Assembly: GCA_904501895.1 (NCBI GenBank)
Contig: CAJGCX010000054.1
Location: 1 to 11,012 of the forward strand
DNA from: Clostridiaceae bacterium
Lineage (GTDB): Bacteria; Bacillota; Clostridia; Oscillospirales; Acutalibacteraceae
DNA length: 11,012 nucleotides
Direction of reading: 5' to 3'
The position numbers were made by a program, and so were the translations under genes. The notes below the pieces were generated by a model, which was not told the DNA's origin, did no database searches, and worked only from the letters and a program-made list of their open reading frames with translations. Positions 1-6,429 of the stretch are shown one piece after another; the first letter of the stretch is position 1, and the number at the start of each line of letters is the position of its first letter.

Positions 1-687
1 CGTACCTGCAGTAATTTCATAATCAGGATATTCCGCTTGAATTTCATTTATCTTATCAATTACTTTTTGTGGTGACGGAGCACCGTGATTGTCAAGTGTA
101 TGGTCAAAATAAAGTACTTCATCAATTAAATCGCATTTGAAGGCTCCACCGTAATCTCCTGAATAAATTACAATAATTTCGTCATCACCATTTTTCCATA
201 TAAAACAAGGAGGAACATCAACAAGAGCGGACGCACCATTAACACCAATATGCAAAAGCTTAATTCCGTGTTTTGCTAAAATCGAAACAAGTCCCTTTGT
301 ATGACCGGGAACATCCGTCATTTTAGCAGAAATTGTCTTCCTGCCACAAATTGTGTCAAGGTCATCCACAAGTGAAAGACCATAATCCAGTGAATCCTCA
401 TCAAGCAATTCTGTATGAGTTGTGAATGGCATTGCGTGTGACGCAATGTTACCATCTTTAATGGCTTTTGTAAGTTTTTCTTTCTGTTGTGGATTTTTGA
501 GTGCCTCTTTTAAAATCCAAGAGCCCGTAGTCCACACAAAATACTTTTTGTCTTGTGTGTTAACCTTTTCTGCAAGGTCAATTGCTTCAGGAATAAATGA
601 ATGTATATACTTCTGCTTGATATTCTCGGCATAGTCAGTAAAACCCAAATCAAGATGAGTTTTAGAAACAACAATAACCTTTTTCAT
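1..687 (-). CDS. GH38-like / DUF5054-type glycosidase, N-terminal 229 residues (runs off left edge)
   Basis: The gene starts at ATG 687-685 with AAGGAAG (697-703) as ribosome binding site and continues past base 1, so only the N-terminal 229 residues are visible. The start MKKVIVVSKTHLDLGFTDYA has no signal peptide, so the protein is probably cytoplasmic. H11-x-D13 matches the His-x-Asp zinc ligands at the first strand of GH38-type alpha-mannosidases, and the stretch TDVPGHT around D125 matches the GH38 D-P-F-G-H-S block holding the catalytic nucleophile Asp. I recall the HLDxGFTD opening from DUF5054 proteins, a GH38-like family of uncertain substrate. It lies 3 bp after the upstream GH110-like gene and its ribosome binding site is inside that gene, so the two are co-translated. 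A role in removing a terminal sugar, possibly mannose, is inferred. The C-terminal half, needed to tell GH38 from DUF5054, is outside the window. Confidence 0.7.
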   Translation of the reverse strand, partial: MKKVIVVSKTHLDLGFTDYAENIKQKYIHSFIPEAIDLAEKVNTQDKKYFVWTTGSWILKEALKNPQQKEKLTKAIKDGNIASHAMPFTTHTELLDEDSLDYGLSLVDDLDTICGRKTISAKMTDVPGHTKGLVSILAKHGIKLLHIGVNGASALVDVPPCFIWKNGDDEIIVIYSGDYGGAFKCDLIDEVLYFDHTLDNHGAPSPQKVIDKINEIQAEYPDYEITAGT

Positions 688-690
688 AAT

Positions 691-2322
691 CTAATTCTTC
701 CTTATTTGTGTACAATTTTTTGTAACAAGATAATCGTCATCAAGAAATTTGTTATCTTTTATATAGACATTATCCGTTGATTTGATGTTGATTGCTTCAC
801 CATCATATTTATTGAATGTATTACCAATAATTTTTATATTTTTATGCACAGCACCACAATGATTTTTATTTTCAGGTTTAATGAGTATAGGTGTTTCACC
901 ACAGTAATCAAATGTATTATTCTTTATGGTAACATCACAGCACATTCCACTTTCATACCAATTATTTGCATCATCCGAAAGAAGAATACCACTCATTGTT
1001 GTGCTGATAAAATGGTTGTTTTCAACATTGACCTTGCCTCTTGTGGTTATAAGAAGACCTCTTGTGATAATGCGTGTTGATGTATTGTTTATAAAATCTA
1101 AATCAGGACAAGCAGATATATCTTCAATCACATCTCCAACAACTGCTTTGTCAATGTTTTCAAGAGTTAATAGGATTTCCTGTTCATTCAAAAGTGTTGA
1201 GTCTTTAATTACCGCTCTACCTGTTTCAAGCATAGTTTCAGGATTGATAAAAGCAATTTCATCTGCGACTCTCAATGGATTGAATCCGTGAGTCTGTGGG
1301 TGCATAAAACGGACTTTGATTTTATTATCTTTTATTTCTGTAATTTTAAAGTGTATTCCGTGTACATTAAGACAATCGTCACCTGCACCGTCAAAGTAAG
1401 AGTTTTTAACTGTCATTTTACCACGGCACATACAAAGCTGAATGAAATCAGCAACAGAACAAAGTTTTCTTGTACTATTCTTTTCGGGTGAAAAATCAAC
1501 GCTTTCAATTGTAAGATTTTCACTGTCTTGCACAACAAGAGCAAGGGAATAATTAAATCTCTGCTTTATATTTTGTAGTGTGACATTCTTTGATTTGTCA
1601 ATAAAAATACCTGCAAACTGACGACGGACATCATAGATATAATAACAATCACCAATTTTAAATCTTGATGTATTAGGATAAAAAACTCTGATTTTTCTAT
1701 TGCCTAAATCCTTGATTTTGAGCTTTGCAACTAGTGGATGTGTAACCCTTTTAACTTTGTCAGGTGTTTCTTTTCTTATAAGACCAATCCACCAAGAAAA
1801 TTTAGCATCCTTGTCAGCAGGTACACGATAATCTTTGCCGTGAAAATACATTTTACCTTTTTGGAATTCGTAAAGGCTATCTTTGTCAATCTCAAAATCA
1901 ACGCTGAATACAGACTTTCTCACAACCTTTAATTCGTGCATATCGGGATGAGTGTGGCGGATTTCAAGATTTTTTATTATAATGTTTTGTGAATTGATAA
2001 GTGCAATATTTGTAGCTTTTCCTTCAATAATAAAGACTGAATTGTTGCCGTCAATGGTTAAATCTGAAATGTCTTTGAGATAAAATGCAATAGTATTCAA
2101 GTGAGGTGTTTCGTGCTTTGCATATTCCTCATCACCAGTTGTATTGGTAATATATAGCATCTGCTTTATGCATTTTTCACTATCTATATAATATGTACCA
2201 TTTTCAAAAGTGATTGTTTTTTCACCGTCAACAGTTTTAATATAAGACAATAATTTTATGAGATTTTCAGTTATGTCCTGCTGAGATTTTACGCCAAAAT
2301 CAGATGCATCAATTTGTTTCAT
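691..2322 (-). CDS. GH110-like parallel beta-helix glycosidase (probable alpha-1,3-galactosidase), intracellular
   Basis: This 543-residue protein opens MKQIDASDFGVKSQQD, a typical beta-helix entry, followed by many short rungs of the type NVTLQNI, NLTIESV and DVTIKNNTF. The decisive motif is FDGAGDDCLNVHGIH (310-324): a paired Asp (D315, D316) followed by NVHG is characteristic of GH110, the inverting alpha-1,3-galactosidases that remove terminal alpha-galactose from blood-group B and linear alpha-Gal structures. D292 in VADFIQLC lies 23 residues before D315, the same spacing I recall between the three catalytic Asp of a structurally studied GH110 enzyme. No signal peptide is seen, unlike many secreted GH110 enzymes. 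The start at 2322 is chosen because AAGAGGTG (2327-2334) sits 4 bases upstream; the longer in-frame start at 2382 would lie in the -35 box. It is the first gene of an operon with the GH38-like gene. Another beta-helix glycosidase with a different linkage remains possible. Confidence 0.72.
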   Translation of the reverse strand: MKQIDASDFGVKSQQDITENLIKLLSYIKTVDGEKTITFENGTYYIDSEKCIKQMLYITNTTGDEEYAKHETPHLNTIAFYLKDISDLTIDGNNSVFIIEGKATNIALINSQNIIIKNLEIRHTHPDMHELKVVRKSVFSVDFEIDKDSLYEFQKGKMYFHGKDYRVPADKDAKFSWWIGLIRKETPDKVKRVTHPLVAKLKIKDLGNRKIRVFYPNTSRFKIGDCYYIYDVRRQFAGIFIDKSKNVTLQNIKQRFNYSLALVVQDSENLTIESVDFSPEKNSTRKLCSVADFIQLCMCRGKMTVKNSYFDGAGDDCLNVHGIHFKITEIKDNKIKVRFMHPQTHGFNPLRVADEIAFINPETMLETGRAVIKDSTLLNEQEILLTLENIDKAVVGDVIEDISACPDLDFINNTSTRIITRGLLITTRGKVNVENNHFISTTMSGILLSDDANNWYESGMCCDVTIKNNTFDYCGETPILIKPENKNHCGAVHKNIKIIGNTFNKYDGEAINIKSTDNVYIKDNKFLDDDYLVTKNCTQIRKN

Positions 2323-2352
2323 AAAACACCTCTTATGAATTATTATAATCAA

Positions 2353-2382
2353 ATTATATAGGTTGTGGCTTAACCTTGTCAA
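2353..2382 (-). promoter_or_regulatory. Sigma-A promoter of the GH110-like / GH38-like operon
   Basis: Read on the minus strand there is TTGACA (2377-2382), an 18-base spacer and TATAAT (2353-2358); TATATA two bases closer to the -35 is an alternative -10 with a 16-base spacer. Both hexamers are perfect consensus. The predicted transcript starts near 2346 and gives a short leader of about 25 nt before the ribosome binding site. This placement rules out the longer start codon at 2382. Confidence 0.75.
2360..2376. promoter_or_regulatory. Possible operator inside the promoter spacer
   Basis: An inverted repeat AGGTT-N7-AACCT fills the spacer between the -35 and -10 boxes of the glycosidase operon, where a bound repressor would block RNA polymerase. 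The half-sites are only 5 bp, so chance is a real possibility. No regulator gene for it is visible in the window. Confidence 0.3.
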
Positions 2383-2420
2383 GCAGATACAAATGAATTA
2401 GTTTACAAATTGCAATGTTC

Positions 2421-2464
2421 TATACAAAAATGACGAATTGTATCTAATAGCGTAGTTAATGCCA
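2421..2464 (+). repeat. Partial copy (C) of the intergenic structured repeat
   Basis: This block matches 7381-7423 of copy B, sharing GACGAATTGTAT-like sequence (one difference), TAATAGCGTAGT/AAATAGCGTAGT and AATGCCA, with only a few substitutions and a 2-base length difference. The similarity stops abruptly after AATGCCA at 2464, where the full copies continue into the hairpin GATACCACTA. Here a different hairpin (2468-2497) follows instead. The block lies between two divergent promoters, not downstream of a gene as copies A and B do. Confidence 0.7.
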
Positions 2465-2467
2465 GAA

Positions 2468-2497
2468 AAAAACACTCATCGCAAGATGGGTGTTTTT
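2468..2497 (+). terminator. Hairpin with GCAA tetraloop and flanking A/T tracts (bidirectional terminator-like)
   Basis: AAAAACACTCATC (2468-2480) pairs with GATGGGTGTTTTT (2485-2497) over 13 positions, with one U-G wobble, closed by a GNRA-type GCAA loop (2481-2484). T-rich tracts follow on both strands, so it could end transcripts in either direction. No complete gene ends here: the flanking genes diverge from this spacer. It may end a small transcript including the repeat block 2421-2464, insulate the two promoters, or be left from a lost gene. Confidence 0.7.
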
Positions 2498-2513
2498 CTT
2501 TTGCTATGTTATA

Positions 2514-2543
2514 TTGATTTAAAGAAACTATATATGTTATAAT
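2514..2543 (+). promoter_or_regulatory. Probable sigma-A promoter of the phosphodiesterase-like gene
   Basis: TTGATT (2514-2519), an 18-base spacer and a perfect TATAAT (2538-2543) precede the gene by about 50 bases. The -10 is strong and the -35 matches 4 of 6 consensus positions. Confidence 0.6.
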
Positions 2544-2599
2544 GCACTATAATAAGTCGAAAATCCTTACAATACCTAAAATAATAGGAGAAGATTATA

Positions 2600-3367
2600 A
2601 TGAAAACATGGCAAAAAGTTGCAAAAATAATTATAGCCTTATTAACGTCGGTAGTTATCGTCGCACTAATCTTCTCTGGTTATAATTACATAAAAATAAA
2701 GCATGTCGTTTTGCCTGAAGGTTTTACTGTTACGGCTCATACGGGTTGTGAGGAGACTGAGGATAACTCTCTTGATTCAATAAGAAAGGGCTATGGAAGT
2801 GGTGCTGATATAGTTGAATTTGACCTTAATTTCACCTCCAACGGCGAAGCAGTACTTTCACACGACGAACCTCAGAGTGGCTGTGTTACTCTTGATGAAG
2901 CCTTCGCTTTAATAGCAGAACTACCTGACCTCAAGGTTAATGTTGATTGTAAAAGTGTAGCTAATCTTAAAGTCGTCACAGAGCTTGCCAAAAAGCACAG
3001 AATAAGCGACAGGATTTTTTATACAGGTATAAGGGAAGAAAATATAAAAGTGGTAAGGGAGCAGACTCCTGATGTTGCTTATTGGCTCAATTTTGATGTT
3101 GATGTAGAAAAAAACACTGATGAGGAGTATCTTATTTCACTTGCAAAGAAAACTCGTGAAGTTGGTGCAGTGGGAATTAATATAAACTATAAAACTTGTT
3201 CAAAACAACTTGTTGATGTCTTTCACCGCGAAGGTCTTCTCGTTTCAATCTGGACCGTCAACAAAAAGTTTGATATGGCAAAAACACTTCCTTTCTGTGC
3301 TGACAATATTACTACACGCCAACCTTCTCAACTTGTAGAAATCGTTGAACTGAATAAGAGTAATTAA
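2600..3367 (+). CDS. Membrane-anchored glycerophosphodiester phosphodiesterase-like protein with altered HRG motif
   Basis: This 255-residue protein has one N-terminal hydrophobic segment (about residues 7-27) after positive residues MKTWQKVAKI. It is therefore an anchor or uncleaved signal with the catalytic domain outside. The rest follows the GDPD TIM-barrel pattern: AHTG (H47), EDNS where the family has PENT, GADIVEFDL with metal ligands E73 and D75, SHDE with catalytic H88, and late SIWTVN (W218) and ADNITTRQP, where the family usually has a TDRP-like ending. GDPDs cleave glycerophosphodiesters into glycerol 3-phosphate and an alcohol using Ca or Mg. The Arg of HRG, which normally contacts phosphate, is Thr48, and the PENT Glu is Asp55, so substrate or activity may differ. 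AGGAG (2586-2590) fixes the start with a 9-base spacer. It appears monocistronic, followed by repeat copy A and its terminator. Fold confidence is high, substrate unknown. Confidence 0.82.
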   Translation: MKTWQKVAKIIIALLTSVVIVALIFSGYNYIKIKHVVLPEGFTVTAHTGCEETEDNSLDSIRKGYGSGADIVEFDLNFTSNGEAVLSHDEPQSGCVTLDEAFALIAELPDLKVNVDCKSVANLKVVTELAKKHRISDRIFYTGIREENIKVVREQTPDVAYWLNFDVDVEKNTDEEYLISLAKKTREVGAVGININYKTCSKQLVDVFHREGLLVSIWTVNKKFDMAKTLPFCADNITTRQPSQLVEIVELNKSN

Positions 3368-3396
3368 TAAAGATAAAGGACGGTTATTAATTTTAC

Positions 3397-3565
3397 AACG
3401 CTATTTAAAAAACGACGAATTATATCAAATCAATGCCAAATCAGATACCACTACCCAACAATTTGCGCCAGTAGTGGTATCGTTGTTTTATATAGCATTT
3501 AAGCCATTTAAAAGACTTAAGCGTTGCAGTTGGGATTAGTGTTGTCCCTCTTGCAACGCTTTTTT
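3397..3565 (+). repeat. Structured intergenic repeat, copy A
   Basis: This about 170-bp element aligns along its whole length with 7374-7549 (copy B). In order it holds AACGCTA, a CGACGAATT block, CAATGCCAAATCA, hairpin 1 with a perfect 11-bp stem GATACCACTAC/GTAGTGGTATC (3444-3454 with 3471-3481, 16-nt loop), the linker CGTTGTTTTATATAG and ATTTAAGCCATTTA, and hairpin 2 (3519-3561) plus T-tract. The left end (3397-3418) is also a near inverted repeat of 3480-3499, so an outer stem can enclose hairpin 1. Compared with copy B it lacks 8 bases (AGCGTAGT) before CAATGCCA. It lies about 30 bp after the stop of the phosphodiesterase-like gene. Function unknown: a mobile MITE-like unit or a structured 3' UTR/small RNA are both possible. 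Confidence 0.85.
3519..3565 (+). terminator. Rho-independent terminator forming the end of repeat copy A
   Basis: AAGCGTTGCA (3519-3528) pairs perfectly with TGCAACGCTT (3552-3561), followed by a T-run to 3565. The large loop contains GGGA (3532-3535) and TCCC (3545-3548), which can form an inner stem. It would end transcripts of the phosphodiesterase-like gene about 150 nt after its stop codon. The loop sequence is conserved in copy B, beyond what simple termination requires. Confidence 0.8.
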
Positions 3566-3945
3566 ATATGCTATTAAGTTGATTCGCAAGAAAAACTATC
3601 TAACCTATCGTTAAATTACTGATAACCGTTAAACAGCTGAATTGTAACATTATTTAAAATAAATATTAAAAAACTGCACATTTAGTTGTTTTTTAATGCA
3701 CGATAACAAGGAAAATCATTTTCACAATAAGCGTGATTTGAAAATACTGCATCATACAAATTTTTCTATCTCTATACTTGATGCATTCAGTTTTTCTATT
3801 TCTAATTTTTTAAGATTCATTAAACCATTTTTTATTTGGTACTTATTAAAGCACAAGTCTGGTGTATGAGTTTTATAGCATTGACGGCTCTCGTATGTTT
3901 TTAATAATACTTTTTCATCAAATTCACACAAGAACATATTAATAA
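3566..3945. other. AT-rich spacer without a confident gene
   Basis: Between the end of repeat copy A and the promoter of the two-component operon I see no convincing intact gene. It holds a hairpin at 3666-3696 and most of a doubtful minus-strand open frame (3752-4027). Short TTAA/AATT-rich stretches at 3600-3665 show no clear signal. Confidence 0.6.
3666..3696 (-). terminator. AT-rich hairpin, possible terminator for the minus-strand remnant
   Basis: TTAAAAAACT (3666-3675) pairs with AGTTGTTTTTTAA (3684-3696), leaving one bulged G and an 8-nt loop. On the minus strand it reads as a stem ending in TTTTTTAA about 55 bases after the stop of the doubtful frame at 3752. The stem is almost entirely A-T, so it is a weak terminator at best. 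Confidence 0.4.
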
Positions 3946-4027
3946 TTGACATAGAGGTTTCATTTTGCGATAATAAAAATATAAACTCTAATATTACTTT
4001 AACATTGGTAATGTATTGTGTTACCAT
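3752..4027 (-). pseudogene. Doubtful 91-codon frame, possibly the decayed C-terminal end of a lost gene
   Basis: The frame reads through 91 codons without stop. The middle stretch MSIINMFLCEFDEKVLLKTY faintly recalls the C-terminal part of Rpn-type PD-(D/E)XK nuclease/transposase proteins (a hydrophobic stretch, then EFDEK, then a variable charged tail). No catalytic region is present, I see no ribosome binding site before its first ATG, and its upstream half contains the near-consensus promoter (3946-3974) of the opposite-strand operon. A leftover gene end truncated when the two-component operon arrived is one reading; a chance frame in AT-rich DNA is the other. Confidence 0.2.
3946..3974 (+). 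promoter_or_regulatory. Sigma-A promoter of the two-component operon
   Basis: A perfect TTGACA (3946-3951) is followed by a 17-base spacer and GATAAT (3969-3974), one base off consensus. Transcription would start near 3981, giving a leader of about 60 nt before the regulator's start codon. The strength suggests constitutive basal expression of the regulator and kinase. Confidence 0.75.
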
Positions 4028-4042
4028 AGGAGATGTGTAAAA

Positions 4043-4717
4043 ATGAGAATTCTTATTGCAGAAGACGAAAAAAGTTTGAACAGAATAATTGCAAAACAGC
4101 TTAAATCTGCTGGTTACAGCGTTGATTGTTGCTTTGATGGTGAAGAAGCATACGATATGATAAGCATGACCGACTATGATGCGGCTGTTTTTGATGTTAT
4201 GATGCCAAAGATTGACGGGTTTTCACTTCTTAAAAAAATCCGTAACGACGGAAACACTTTACCTGTTTTGTTCCTTACTGCTCGTGACAGTATTGAAGAC
4301 CGAGTTGAAGGACTTGACATTGGTGCTGATGATTATCTTGTAAAGCCCTTTGCTTTTGAAGAACTGCTTGCAAGAGTTCGTGTGCTTATCCGTAAAAACA
4401 GTGTTTCAAAATCAAATGTTATCTGTGTAGGTGACCTGATGGTTGACCTTTCCAGCAGAACTGTAACAAAAAACGGTAACATCATATCACTTTCGGCAAA
4501 GGAATATGAACTTTTGCAGTATCTTGCTGTCAACAAGGGTATTGTTCTCAGCCGTGAAAAGATTGAAGACCATATCTGGAACTTTGATTATGAGGGTGGA
4601 ACAAATGTTGTTGACGTTTATATCCGTTATTTAAGAAAAAAGATTGATGACAACTCTGACACAAAGCTCATACACACTGTCAGAGGAATGGGATATGTTC
4701 TCAGGGAGGAAAAATGA
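4043..4717 (+). CDS. OmpR/PhoB-family response regulator
   Basis: The 224-residue protein begins MRILIAEDEK and has a complete receiver domain (about 1-115): acidic pocket E7/D8, phosphoacceptor D51 in FDVMMPKIDG, T79 in LFLTARD and K101 in LVKPF. A winged-helix DNA-binding domain follows (about 128-222), with SLSAKEYELLQYLAVN, the VDVYIRYLRKKID recognition helix and the closing TVRGMGYVL. It should be a transcription factor switched on by the adjacent kinase, binding tandem direct repeats as a dimer. ATG 4043 is chosen because AGGAGA (4028-4033) is 9 bases upstream and the domain starts exactly there; an in-frame ATG at 4016 lies before that site. Its stop overlaps the kinase start (ATGA, 4714-4717), which implies translational coupling. 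Likely targets are its own operon and the PepSY gene downstream. Confidence 0.95.
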   Translation: MRILIAEDEKSLNRIIAKQLKSAGYSVDCCFDGEEAYDMISMTDYDAAVFDVMMPKIDGFSLLKKIRNDGNTLPVLFLTARDSIEDRVEGLDIGADDYLVKPFAFEELLARVRVLIRKNSVSKSNVICVGDLMVDLSSRTVTKNGNIISLSAKEYELLQYLAVNKGIVLSREKIEDHIWNFDYEGGTNVVDVYIRYLRKKIDDNSDTKLIHTVRGMGYVLREEK

Positions 4718-6312
4718 AAAAGCTATCATTTAAAACAATTACAACTCTGTGGATAATCATTCTTATTGCAGTTATCTGTGGCTTAAGCATCACAGCACTT
4801 ATGATTATGAGCCAGAAAACTACCAATGAAAAAATGAAGCAAACAATCATTTCTGCTGTTAAAAACAACACAGGTGAAATGGAATACAGTAACGGTATTT
4901 TCGAGGTCGAAAACGATTTTGTTTTTTATTCAGGCGGTATTTACTGTGACTTATTCACAGAAAAAGGCGAATATATTATGGGTGAAACTCCTGAAACACT
5001 TATTATTTCACCTAACTTTAAAGAAAAAGATGTTACAGAAACAGAAATCAATGGTGAAAGGTATTATGTCTATTCAATGCTTCTTGATTTTACCAAGTAT
5101 GAATATGAAATAGATGTATTATCCGGACAAATTATTTCTTATGAAGTTGATGTAACACCTACGGTAAAGCACAATTCAATTCCATATTCCGAAACAAATT
5201 TTAAAGATGGAATTAATACTACACAAGCTATTGAAATCGCACTTTCTCATGCAGGTGTTTCAAAGGATGATGCTGAAATCATAGGCATTGAGCTGACAAG
5301 CTACCATAACAGAAATGCTTTTAAAATCGATTTCACATCCTCACACTCATCTTATGATAAGGTGTATATCCGTGGTATCTGCCCTATAAATGACACCAAT
5401 GAGACCTTTGATGCAGTTGCAAAAAATGCGTTATATCTTTTCCCTGCATTCATAATTATTGCTGCTATAGGTGCATATATAATCACAAGAAGAACAATTA
5501 AACCTGTTGAAAAAATTACAGAATCAGCACAGGAAATCTCATCAGGTAACGACCTTTCAAAACGACTTGATACAGGTAATGCACCTTATGAAATTCACAA
5601 ATTAGGTGATACATTCAACGATATGTTTACACGACTTCAATCGTCATTTGAAAATGAAAAGAGATTTACTTCCGATGCTTCACATGAATTACGCACACCT
5701 CTTGCTGTTATAAAAGCTGAATGTGAGTATGCTCTTTCAGAAAATGCTGATGAAAATGACAGAGTTGAGGCACTTGAATCTATAAACGAACAAAATGAAA
5801 AAATGATAGGTCTTGTTTCTTCACTTCTTGCTGTAACAAGAGCAGAACAGGGTGCAACACGATTCACCCTTGAAAAAGGCAATATCAGTAATTTAGTAAA
5901 TGACATCTGCACAAATTTTAATACCACAAAAAACATCAAGCTTGAATTTAATATAAATAATGGTATTGAAATTGATATGAATACAACTCTCATTACACAG
6001 CTTGTTGAAAATCTGCTTTCAAACGCTGATAAATACGGTAAAGAAAACGGTAATATCCACGTTAAGCTTTACGAAGAAAACAACAATGTTATTTTAACTG
6101 TTAAGGACAACGGTATAGGTATAAAGGAAGAGGATTTACCAAAAATATGGCACAGATTTTACAGAGCTGATTCATCAAGAGGTGAAACAGAGGGCTTTGG
6201 CCTTGGTCTTTCCCTTGTAAAGAAAATAGCTGAAATACATTCTGCAGAGTGCTTCGCAAATTCAAAAATTGATGAATTTACAGAGATTTCAATAATTTTT
6301 AAAAAAATTTGA
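4714..6312 (+). CDS. Membrane sensor histidine kinase with PepSY-like extracytoplasmic sensor
   Basis: This 532-residue kinase is preceded by GGGAGGA (4704-4710). Transmembrane segments lie near 11-32 and 238-258, flanking an extracytoplasmic region of about 205 residues. HAMP follows (about 259-311), then HisKA with phosphorylated H324 in DASHELRTPL and HATPase with N-box N433/N437, G1 DNGIGI (465-470), F-box IWHRFYRAD and G2 GFGLGLS. All catalytic motifs are intact. The sensor region carries PepSY-like sequence: TTQAIEIALSHAGVSKDDAE (169-188), continuing into a strand-rich segment, and an earlier KYEYEIDVLSGQIISYE (128-144) that matches the C-terminal hairpin of PepSY domains. The same motifs occur in the secreted PepSY protein encoded next, which suggests a related ligand or direct interaction. 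It partners with the overlapping response regulator. The signal is unknown. Confidence 0.95.
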   Translation: MKKLSFKTITTLWIIILIAVICGLSITALMIMSQKTTNEKMKQTIISAVKNNTGEMEYSNGIFEVENDFVFYSGGIYCDLFTEKGEYIMGETPETLIISPNFKEKDVTETEINGERYYVYSMLLDFTKYEYEIDVLSGQIISYEVDVTPTVKHNSIPYSETNFKDGINTTQAIEIALSHAGVSKDDAEIIGIELTSYHNRNAFKIDFTSSHSSYDKVYIRGICPINDTNETFDAVAKNALYLFPAFIIIAAIGAYIITRRTIKPVEKITESAQEISSGNDLSKRLDTGNAPYEIHKLGDTFNDMFTRLQSSFENEKRFTSDASHELRTPLAVIKAECEYALSENADENDRVEALESINEQNEKMIGLVSSLLAVTRAEQGATRFTLEKGNISNLVNDICTNFNTTKNIKLEFNINNGIEIDMNTTLITQLVENLLSNADKYGKENGNIHVKLYEENNNVILTVKDNGIGIKEEDLPKIWHRFYRADSSRGETEGFGLGLSLVKKIAEIHSAECFANSKIDEFTEISIIFKKI

Positions 6313-6343
6313 AAAATTAGTTTTTTCTAATGTTCCTTTAATC

Positions 6344-6410
6344 TTTTAAGATTATTATTTAGACACAGTCAAGGACGGCTGATAAAAAAATAAAACATAT
6401 AATCTTAAAA
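6344..6410. promoter_or_regulatory. Regulatory spacer before the PepSY gene: 12-bp inverted repeat and a TATAAT box
   Basis: TTTTAAGATTAT (6344-6355) and ATAATCTTAAAA (6399-6410) are exact inverted copies 43 bases apart; a further AATCTT at 6340-6345 makes a local palindrome AATCTTTTAAGATT (6340-6353). The right copy overlaps a perfect -10 box TATAAT (6398-6403), but the -35 position (around 6375-6380, ACGGCT) does not resemble consensus. This fits a promoter needing an activator, plausibly the adjacent response regulator. If transcribed from the upstream operon, the repeat could instead fold into an mRNA stem ending 4-5 nt before the ribosome binding site. Confidence 0.45.
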
Positions 6411-6429
6411 AACGAAAGGAATTGATTTT

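Noticed and set aside
926..1291. 121-codon plus-strand frame inside the GH110-like gene
   Set aside because: It is antisense to a gene with clear family motifs, has no recognisable domain, and is best explained as a shadow frame.
2323..2382. Longer start (ATG at 2382) for the GH110-like gene adding 20 residues
   Set aside because: The added codons span the -35 and -10 boxes and have no ribosome binding site; AAGAGGTG lies just before ATG 2322, where the beta-helix sequence begins.
4016..4042. Longer start for the response regulator (MCYHRRCVK...)
   Set aside because: The ribosome binding site AGGAGA is inside this stretch and the receiver domain begins exactly at ATG 4043.
5637..5993. 118-codon minus-strand frame inside the kinase
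   Set aside because: It lies opposite the conserved HisKA region; no ribosome binding site or domain is seen.
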